Assembly: GCA_964497475.1 (NCBI GenBank)
Contig: CAZCDM010000144.1
Coordinates: 1-6,029, forward strand
Source: CAZCDM01 sp964497475
Lineage (GTDB): Bacteria > Planctomycetota > Phycisphaerae > SM23-33
Direction of reading: 5' to 3'
DNA: 6,029 bases
The stretch's first letter is position 1. Each line of letters starts with the position of its first letter. Positions 1 to 4,301 of the stretch are shown here, one piece after another. A program made the position numbers and the translations under genes. The notes below the pieces were generated by a model, which was given only the letters and a program-made list of their open reading frames with translations, did no database searches and was not told the origin of the DNA.

Positions 1-120
1 CAGAAAGCGAAAATCCTACGCGATATCCGAATTTGAATTTTTCAAAGTACCCTACTATACGACACTGCGAAAAGCGTGTTTGTCCTAATCGACTTTGAAG
101 ACAATGGGGGCTAACCAGGC
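1..120. other. Gene-free, AT-richer left edge
   Basis: No open frame with protein-like character is visible here. GC is about 43% by hand count (about 37% in the first 60 bases), clearly lower than in the genes to the right. The only structure seen is a short hairpin at 32-46, with 6-bp arms TTTGAA/TTCAAA around a TTT loop, and a promoter-like pair listed separately. It may be the downstream flank of a gene lying off the window, or a remnant of foreign DNA; the sequence does not decide. Confidence 0.5.
33..61 (+). promoter_or_regulatory. Weak sigma70-like promoter candidate
   Basis: TTGAAT (33-38) and TATACG (56-61) are separated by 17 bases, each matching four of six consensus positions. 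The first element overlaps the small hairpin at 32-46. No gene follows for 800 bases on this strand, so if it is real it would drive a non-coding transcript through the palindrome cluster. In an AT-rich patch such matches arise easily by chance. Confidence 0.15.
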
Positions 121-151
121 AGTTCGTAGGGCGAGCACTTGTGCTCGCGGA
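121..151 (+). repeat. Palindromic repeat, copy 1
   Basis: The core GCGAGCACTTGTGCTCGC (131-148) is a perfect inverted repeat with 8-bp arms around TT. Together with its left flank AGTTCGT it forms a 31-bp direct repeat with 317-347 (28 of 31 identical). It lies in non-coding DNA. Short dispersed palindromes like this resemble REP-type elements; a role as a protein binding site or RNA hairpin is inference. Confidence 0.75.
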
Positions 152-178
152 ATCGTGGGCCCGCGCTGAGCGTTTTGC

Positions 179-196
179 GCGAGCATGAATGCTCGC
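179..196 (+). repeat. Palindromic repeat, variant copy 2
   Basis: GCGAGCATGAATGCTCGC is a perfect inverted repeat with 8-bp arms around GA. It shares GCGAGCA/TGCTCGC with the copies at 131-148 and 328-343, but the innermost arm pair (C:G to T:A) and the loop differ. The arm change is compensated on both sides, which points to selection or copying of the palindrome itself rather than of the bare sequence. Confidence 0.7.
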
Positions 197-316
197 CCTT
201 CTGTGAAGCCGGGGCTGTCAAGGGTCTATCGAGCGAAAACGTTCAATTTTCTATCAGGGCTCACGCTGGCAGGGCCGGTGGACTCGTTGGCCTGGGCGGT
301 TTATTCGATTTTCGCC

Positions 317-347
317 AGTTCGTGGAACGAGCACTTGTGCTCGCGGA
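317..347 (+). repeat. Palindromic repeat, copy 3
   Basis: The core CGAGCACTTGTGCTCG (328-343) is a perfect inverted repeat with 7-bp arms. The outermost base pair of copy 1 is lost because the G before it is an A here. The flanks AGTTCGT on the left and CGGA on the right match copy 1, so the duplicated unit is larger than the palindrome. Confidence 0.7.
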
Positions 348-382
348 TTGAACTGCAGTTGCTTGGCAGGGATTCGTCTCCA

Positions 383-563
383 GGGCCAAAGGCCCGGCAC
401 TGGAATAGCCCCGGGCGCAAGCCCGGGGTTGCAGCCCCGATAGGCTCCAGCCCCGGAGGGGCGTCACAGCGGCCCGTCTCGCCCCGTTGGGGCTCTTGGT
501 CTGTGGCGATGGGCCTCCGTGGGCTTGCGCCCACGGCTATTCCTGTCCGGCCCCGCCGGGGCC
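383..563. repeat. REPIN/BIME-like element of two mirrored hairpin units
   Basis: Six perfect hairpins lie in 181 bp in mirror order. The left half has GGGCC-AAA-GGCCC (383-395), CCCCGGGC-GCAA-GCCCGGGG (409-428) and GCCCC-GGA-GGGGC (450-462). The right half, read on the minus strand from 563 back to 481, has the same order: GGCCCC-GGC-GGGGCC (558-563 with 549-554), CCGTGGGC-GCAA-GCCCACGG (517-536) and a GCCCC/GGGGC hairpin (481-493). GGAATAGCC sits between hairpins 1 and 2 in both halves (402-410 and 535-543). An 18-bp centre (463-480) joins them. The middle hairpins carry a GNRA-type GCAA loop on opposite strands. Two inverted REP units as one element is the known REPIN/BIME arrangement; membership of a particular family is unverified. 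No transposase is present in the window, so it would be mobilised in trans if at all. Confidence 0.75.
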
Positions 564-664
564 AACGGAGAACGCAAACCGGCTGGGCGGGTGGCGTGGT
601 TGAGGAATGAACTGGGACGGTGTGCCATCCCCGCAGGCATGCCTGCTGTCGAGGTGGGGACTCG
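564..664. other. Non-coding spacer with a perfect 14-bp palindrome
   Basis: GCAGGCATGCCTGC at 633-646 is a perfect palindrome with 7-bp arms and no spacer. It lies 19 bases beyond the stop codon of the minus-strand metallopeptidase gene. It has no following T tract on that strand, so it is not a classical intrinsic terminator. Nothing else is seen in this stretch. Confidence 0.5.
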
Positions 665-1864
665 CTATGGTACACGCATGGCTGTCCGTTGTTCCGCCTT
701 TCTCCGCGGCTCTGTGGTTGAAAGCTGTAAGGCATCGTCCACGAATGACGCGAATGGCTCGAAGGGAACAACGAGGCCGTTGCAAAACAGGATAAGCCCG
801 CATGAGTCCGTTATTCCGCCTTTCTCCGCGGCTCTGCGTCTCTGTGGTAGAGGGTGGTTTAATCGGGCGGGTTTGGCCTGGCTGGGGGATTCGATCCGGG
901 CGAGCTTGCGGGCGAAGGCGATGAACCGTTTCTCGAATCGGCCGAGGTCTTCGTCGATGTAGTGCTCGAAGAGTTTGACCCCGGCGGCGCGGTGATAGAG
1001 CGAGCCGGGCAGCGACACAGTCCGTCGGCCGAGCACGTCGGCGAATCGCCCCTCGGCCGCATCGGCGAGCATCTTCGCCCAGCCGTCGCGATAGCGTGGG
1101 TCGCTCCGCAGGAATACGCCCAGGGCATACCACTGGCCGTAGACGGCCAGGACGTCCTGCTGACTCTCCTGCAGCGATGCGCCGACATCGGAGCCCAGCA
1201 GCGTTGCCATGGGCATCCATCGGCCGGCGAGAATGCCCCGCCGCAGGTCGGCCAGGCGGATGACGTTGTGACCCGGCGTGAAGAGTATCGTATCGCCGCG
1301 GAAGACAAACCCCTCGCAGGCGGTGGTCAGCGATTCCTCGGCCCACAGCGGCAGGCGGTCGGCCAGGGCGTAATGCAGGTACTGATGCATGCCCTCGTGG
1401 GCCAGCACCGCCCAGGTCGAGATGCCCCCGATCGGCCAGCCCACCACCACGCCGCGGACGGTGTACGCGCCGTTTTCGATGCGGATGGCCGGGGTTGCAT
1501 TGCGGCCGAAGAGCTGCTGGGTCATGCGCGACCATTCATTCCGCGTGGCGAGCATGTAAATCGGCATGGGCGCTGTCAGCGGCTGTCGCGCCGGGACCAG
1601 CCGGCTGTACTCCGTCAGGGCCGCCTCCATGAATCCTCCGACGCGGCTGCGGAAGTGCTCGCCGGCATAGGTCGTATAGATGTTATAGTTCGGCGTGACG
1701 AGCACCACGCCCCGCTGGCCGGCCCAAGGCTCGCGTCGGACCGGCGCTGCCAGGGAGATTCCCGTCGACTCGGCCGGGGTCGGCGAGCCGCAGCCGACCG
1801 GCAGGAGGGTTGCAAGAACCAGAAAAAAGAATAATCCGCGGAGAGGTGGTGTTGACTTTTGCAT
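665..1864 (-). CDS. Putative HExxH zinc metallopeptidase lipoprotein (DUF1570-like)
   Basis: The predicted 399-residue protein begins with a positively charged stretch, a hydrophobic segment (about residues 10-20) and a Cys at 25 in LLPVGC, so it is probably an exported lipoprotein; the lipobox is imperfect, with Pro at -3. The motif HEGMH (residues 156-160) is a gluzincin-type HExxH zinc site, with a possible third ligand Glu at 176/177 in LPLWAEES. This arrangement, HE-x-x-H followed by an LPxW-x-E-E-S/G-L segment, resembles planctomycete proteins of the DUF1570 type; substrate unknown. ATG at 1864 is chosen because it puts the signal peptide at the N-terminus; the frame also opens at TTG 1903 without a usable ribosome site. 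The folded part seems to end near residue 339 (about position 848). The last ~59 residues are translated from two dispersed-repeat copies and low-complexity DNA and are probably an acquired tail. It is divergent from the next gene. The protease call is moderately sure, the family name less so. Confidence 0.72.
   Translation of the reverse strand: MQKSTPPLRGLFFFLVLATLLPVGCGSPTPAESTGISLAAPVRREPWAGQRGVVLVTPNYNIYTTYAGEHFRSRVGGFMEAALTEYSRLVPARQPLTAPMPIYMLATRNEWSRMTQQLFGRNATPAIRIENGAYTVRGVVVGWPIGGISTWAVLAHEGMHQYLHYALADRLPLWAEESLTTACEGFVFRGDTILFTPGHNVIRLADLRRGILAGRWMPMATLLGSDVGASLQESQQDVLAVYGQWYALGVFLRSDPRYRDGWAKMLADAAEGRFADVLGRRTVSLPGSLYHRAAGVKLFEHYIDEDLGRFEKRFIAFARKLARIESPSQAKPARLNHPLPQRRRAAEKGGITDSCGLILFCNGLVVPFEPFASFVDDALQLSTTEPRRKAEQRTAMRVP
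684..718 (-). repeat. Dispersed repeat copy A (8-bp deleted form)
   Basis: This copy matches 806-848 with one mismatch in 35 aligned bases, apart from an 8-bp gap where the other copy has GCGTCTCT. On the minus strand it begins ACCACAGAGCCGCGGAGAAA. It lies inside the 3' end of the metallopeptidase reading frame, where it encodes TTEPRRKAEQRT. From memory, ACCACAGAG..CGGAG sequences form a dispersed non-coding repeat family in many environmental genomes; this was not checked. Confidence 0.75.
739..766 (-). repeat. Short dispersed-repeat segment between copies A and B
   Basis: It holds two near-identical 9-bp units, ACGAATGAC (741-749) and GCGAATGGC (750-758). On the minus strand it reads through TTCGCGTCATTCGTGG, which I recall as a common partner of the ACCACAGAG repeat in metagenome-derived genomes. 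It lies in the acquired tail of the metallopeptidase frame (FEPFASFVDD). Repeat status rests partly on memory. Confidence 0.4.
806..848 (-). repeat. Dispersed repeat copy B (full form)
   Basis: This is the longer copy of the repeat at 684-718. It contains CTCTGCGTCTCTGTGGT (832-848), which is also found at 4222-4238. In the metallopeptidase frame it encodes PQRRRAAEKGGITD, a different reading frame of the repeat from that used in copy A, so the repeat itself is not under protein-level selection. Its right edge at about 848 marks where the protein stops looking like a folded domain. Confidence 0.75.
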
Positions 1865-1879
1865 GGCAGAGTCTACCCT
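1852..1879 (+). promoter_or_regulatory. Candidate promoter for the 1925 gene
   Basis: TTGACT (1852-1857, five of six consensus bases) and TACCCT (1874-1879, three of six, with the important first, second and last bases) are 16 bases apart. Transcription would start near 1886 and give a leader of about 39 bases. The site overlaps the first codons of the divergent metallopeptidase gene. On the opposite strand the complement offers TTGGTC (1903-1898), 17 bases, TAGGGT (1880-1875), a weaker candidate for that gene. Confidence 0.3.
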
Positions 1880-1881
1880 AC

Positions 1882-1899
1882 TCGATAGAGACGTATCGA
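1882..1899. promoter_or_regulatory. Inverted repeat in divergent intergenic region (possible operator)
   Basis: TCGATA (1882-1887) and TATCGA (1894-1899) are perfect 6-bp inverted arms with a 6-base spacer. They are centred in the 60-bp gap between the two divergent genes, just downstream of the candidate plus-strand -10 and within the candidate minus-strand promoter. Position and symmetry fit a dimeric repressor site or a 5' leader hairpin; no regulator is encoded in the window. Confidence 0.35.
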
Positions 1900-1913
1900 C
1901 CAACCCCTGCTTT

Positions 1914-1918
1914 GGAGG
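1914..1918 (+). promoter_or_regulatory. Strong ribosome binding site for the 1925 gene
   Basis: GGAGG lies six bases before the ATG at 1925. It fixes the start of that gene and contrasts with the other two genes, which lack a recognisable Shine-Dalgarno sequence. Confidence 0.8.
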
Positions 1919-1924
1919 CTCGAC

Positions 1925-4132
1925 ATGAAACGACTGATCCTGCTGGTGCTCTGCGTATTGCCCCTCACTGCCCCGGCCCGGGCCGACCTGGCCGACTCCC
2001 TGCCTCCCGATACGCTCGCCGTGATGCAGTGGTCCGGCCGGAGCCTCTACTTCGACGGCTCACTGCTGGGCCAGATGCTCCTCGACCCCGACACGCGGGA
2101 GCTGTTCGGCTCGATCCGCCAGATCCTCAGCGACAACGCACCCATGCCCCCAGCCCAGCTCGCCGCCGGGTGGGAGCTGGCCTCGATCGCATGGCAGAGG
2201 CCCATCGCCCTGGCCATCACCGATGTCGACCCCCAGGCGATGAACACCCCCGCCGGGCCGGCCGGTGCGATATCGGCCGTGCTGCTCATCGACCTCGGCC
2301 AGGACCGCGAATCCTTCCAGAAGCAGCTCGACGCAATACTGGAACCCTTCGCCGAGCAGTTCCAGTCCGCCCAGGTTCGCCAGATCACCGTCCAGCAGAT
2401 GGCGACCCCGGCCGGGCCCGTCCGCTGGGGCTACATCAAGGACATGTTTTTCCTCGCCTTCGGGGAAAACACCGTCGCACAGATCCTCGATGCCTCTGCG
2501 GGCAAGAACCTCGCAGCCAGCGTGACCTATCGCGCCGCGATGAAGCAGGTCGAGCGTAAGACCACGCAGCTGAGCTTCTACCTCGACGTGGCGAGCCTTC
2601 GCAGCAAGATCGAGCAGATCGAGCTTGGCCCGGCCGCCACGCAGCCGGCCGGCTCGCAGCCCGTCCGCACCATGACCTCCGCCATCGCCAAGGCCGTCGG
2701 CCTGGACCGCACCACCACCATCGCCGGCGCGACCAGCATCGTCGACAAGGGGATGTACACCCGCATCCGTATCGCCTCGCCCGCGCCGCATACCGGGCTG
2801 CTCGTGCCCCTGGCCGGTGAGCCGTTGACCCCGGCCGACCTGGCAGCCCTGCCGGCCGATGCGGACTACGCCTGCGTCTGGAATGTCTCGCCCAAAACCC
2901 TGCTCGATACCATCCGAAGCTCCGTCAGCCAGGTTGTCCCCGGCGGCGCCCGGGCCATCCACTCTGCGATGCAGCAGGCATCGGAGATGGCTGGCTTCAA
3001 TGTCGAGACCGATCTGATCGACACCCTGGGCGATACCTGGACCTTCAGCACCGCCGAGAGCCAGGGCGGCCTGCTGACCGGCAGCGTCCTGTCCGTCGAG
3101 GTCAAAGACGCCGCCCGCCTGGAAAAAACCCTCGCCGCCCTCGATACGTTCATTCACAATTCCACCGATGGCGAGATGACGGTCCAGACCCTCAAGCACG
3201 AAAAAATGTCCATCCGCTGCGTCGAGATGAACGTCTCGATGTTTCCCATGCCCATCCTGCCGAGCTGGACCATCCACAACGGCCGCCTGATGGTCAGCCT
3301 CTGGCCGCAGACGCTCATCGCCACGGCCAATAACCCGACCCAACCCCTCGTCGAAACCCCGCAGTGGACCGCTCTGGCGGCCCGGCTGGCCAGGAACCCC
3401 TCCGGCGTGAGCTACACCAACACCCCGCAGATCGTCCGCAAGGCCTACCCGCTGATCCTGGTCCTCGGCACGATGGCCCGCAACGGCCTGGCCATGCAGC
3501 AGCCCGACACCCAGACGTCTCTGCCGCTGCTGCCCCCGGCGATTCACGACCTGCTGAAATACTTCCGCCCGGAGATGAACGCCGTCAGCCACGATGAGAC
3601 GGGCATTACCATCGAGAGCTACGGCTCGGGGCTGAACTCGACACTCTCGGCCCCCGTGATGACCTCCCTGGCCGTCAGCGCCTTGCTGCCCCCGCTGACC
3701 AGAGCCCGCAGCCAAGCCAAGGCTGCCATGTCCGGATCGAACGTCAACGGCCTGGCCAAAAGCTGCATTCTCTATGGTGTCGAGAATGGAAAATACCCCG
3801 CTTCTTTCGATGACATGGAGAATATGTTCTTCAGTGGTAAAATGCTTGTCACGCCCCTGTCGGGCAACGACCCGCCGCGATGGGACGAACAAGCCAAAAA
3901 ATGGGTCGGGCCGATCGACTACATCCTCATCGACTATAGCCGCTTCACGGAAGCCCAGATCGAGGAACCTTATGAAATGATCCTGATCTACGAAGACCCG
4001 TCCTGCCACGATCAGGAAAAAATCGCCGTGGGCTTCTGCGACGGCCATGTCCAGCAGATGACCCGCCCGCAATTTCAAGCAGCCCTCGAGCGAACACAGA
4101 AATTCCTCACCTCGGGCAAGGCGAACAACTGA
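1925..4132 (+). CDS. Secreted two-module protein with pseudopilin-like C-terminus; function unknown
   Basis: This 735-residue protein starts with a Sec signal peptide (LILLVLCVLPL) and a likely AxA cleavage site after residue 20, so it acts outside the cytoplasmic membrane. Two modules seem related: one opens with LPPDTLAVMQWS (26-37), the other with LPADADYACVWNVS (309-322) and continues to IDTLGDTW. Such LPADT-type openings recall DUF3352-like planctomycete proteins, but the match is from memory. Residues 579-595 form a hydrophobic stretch leading into LLPPLTRAR (587-595), then NGLAKSC and NGKYP (621-625). This is the pattern of the pseudopilin-like or DUF1559-like C-terminal half. It ends with a DGH motif (706-708), with a His (695) eleven residues before the Asp: close to, but one longer than, the H-X9-DG motif. 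Because this part is internal, it has no prepilin peptidase site at the N-terminus. GC drops to about 41% at 3771-3850 inside this domain. The start is fixed by a strong ribosome site. Existence as a gene is secure; role unknown. Confidence 0.9.
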   Translation: MKRLILLVLCVLPLTAPARADLADSLPPDTLAVMQWSGRSLYFDGSLLGQMLLDPDTRELFGSIRQILSDNAPMPPAQLAAGWELASIAWQRPIALAITDVDPQAMNTPAGPAGAISAVLLIDLGQDRESFQKQLDAILEPFAEQFQSAQVRQITVQQMATPAGPVRWGYIKDMFFLAFGENTVAQILDASAGKNLAASVTYRAAMKQVERKTTQLSFYLDVASLRSKIEQIELGPAATQPAGSQPVRTMTSAIAKAVGLDRTTTIAGATSIVDKGMYTRIRIASPAPHTGLLVPLAGEPLTPADLAALPADADYACVWNVSPKTLLDTIRSSVSQVVPGGARAIHSAMQQASEMAGFNVETDLIDTLGDTWTFSTAESQGGLLTGSVLSVEVKDAARLEKTLAALDTFIHNSTDGEMTVQTLKHEKMSIRCVEMNVSMFPMPILPSWTIHNGRLMVSLWPQTLIATANNPTQPLVETPQWTALAARLARNPSGVSYTNTPQIVRKAYPLILVLGTMARNGLAMQQPDTQTSLPLLPPAIHDLLKYFRPEMNAVSHDETGITIESYGSGLNSTLSAPVMTSLAVSALLPPLTRARSQAKAAMSGSNVNGLAKSCILYGVENGKYPASFDDMENMFFSGKMLVTPLSGNDPPRWDEQAKKWVGPIDYILIDYSRFTEAQIEEPYEMILIYEDPSCHDQEKIAVGFCDGHVQQMTRPQFQAALERTQKFLTSGKANN

Positions 4133-4199
4133 GTACAACAGTACCCCAGTGCCTGAGTACCGCAGTGCCTGAGGACAACAGTGCTGAGTATCGCAGTGC
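4129..4199. repeat. Short tandem repeat over the stop codon of the 1925 gene
   Basis: Units of 15-16 bases begin at 4129, 4153, 4169 and 4184: CTGAGTACAACAGTA, CTGAGTACCGCAGTGC, CTGAGGACAACAGTG and CTGAGTATCGCAGTGC. Nine bases (CCCCAGTGC) separate the first two. Variants with ACAACAGT and CGCAGTGC alternate, so the higher-order period is about 31-32 bases. The TGA stop at 4130-4132 falls in the first unit. The array stands in the 3' untranslated region and has no convincing terminator hairpin. Confidence 0.75.
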
Positions 4200-4212
4200 C
4201 CGATAGGTTGTG

Positions 4213-4240
4213 CCTCCGTGTCTCTGCGTCTCTGTGGTTA
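4213..4240 (-). repeat. Dispersed repeat copy C (ACCACAGAGACGCAGAG type)
   Basis: CTCTGCGTCTCTGTGGT (4222-4238) is identical over 17 bases to 832-848. The flank differs: CCTCCGTGT here, TTTCTCCGCGG in copies A and B. It therefore represents a second subtype of the same family. It lies in the intergenic region between the two plus-strand genes, right after the tandem repeat. An in-frame TAG (4239-4241) at its end closes the frame of the downstream gene. Confidence 0.7.
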
Positions 4241-4266
4241 GGCGTTGTTCCGCCGGGCCGGTGCGA

Positions 4267-4295
4267 TTGGCGCAGCCCCGGCCGTTGGGTACACT
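4267..4295 (+). promoter_or_regulatory. Candidate promoter for the DUF4175-like gene, giving a leaderless mRNA
   Basis: TTGGCG (4267-4272) and TACACT (4290-4295) each match four of six sigma70 consensus bases, with an ideal 17-base spacer. Counting seven bases on from the -10 element puts the start of transcription at 4302, exactly the A of the ATG. No Shine-Dalgarno sequence is visible upstream of that ATG, which fits leaderless translation. Both halves are inference from sequence only. Confidence 0.4.
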
Positions 4296-4301
4296 GCGTG
4301 T

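Noticed and set aside
121..347. CRISPR array
   Set aside because: Only three palindromes with unequal spacing (about 48 and 149 bases) and differing repeats; no leader or cas gene.
139..771. Several small open frames (139-351, 185-610, 261-467, 301-771)
   Set aside because: They consist mainly of translated palindromes and hairpins of the intergenic repeats and lack ribosome sites.
537..1535. Alternative minus-strand frame overlapping the metallopeptidase
   Set aside because: Arg/Pro-rich frame-shifted reading of the same DNA that also runs through the repeats.
962..1834. Plus-strand open frame opposite the metallopeptidase
   Set aside because: It has no signal or motif, whereas the minus strand carries a lipoprotein signal and HEGMH.
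1862..1903. TTG at 1903 as start of the metallopeptidase
   Set aside because: It would place 13 extra residues before the signal peptide and would need the AGGGG directly against the start codon.
4011..4048. Exact H-X9-DG motif of DUF1559 proteins
   Set aside because: The spacing here is H-X10-DG, so only a resemblance can be claimed.
2060..4138. Long minus-strand open frame opposite the 1925 gene
   Set aside because: It is rich in Gly, Arg, Gln, Asp and His with no domain pattern, typical of the antisense of a GC-rich gene. The plus strand has a signal peptide, a strong ribosome site and recognisable motifs.
4129..4199. Rho-independent terminator after the 1925 gene
   Set aside because: Only a 4-bp GTAC/GTAC pairing is possible and no T tract follows.
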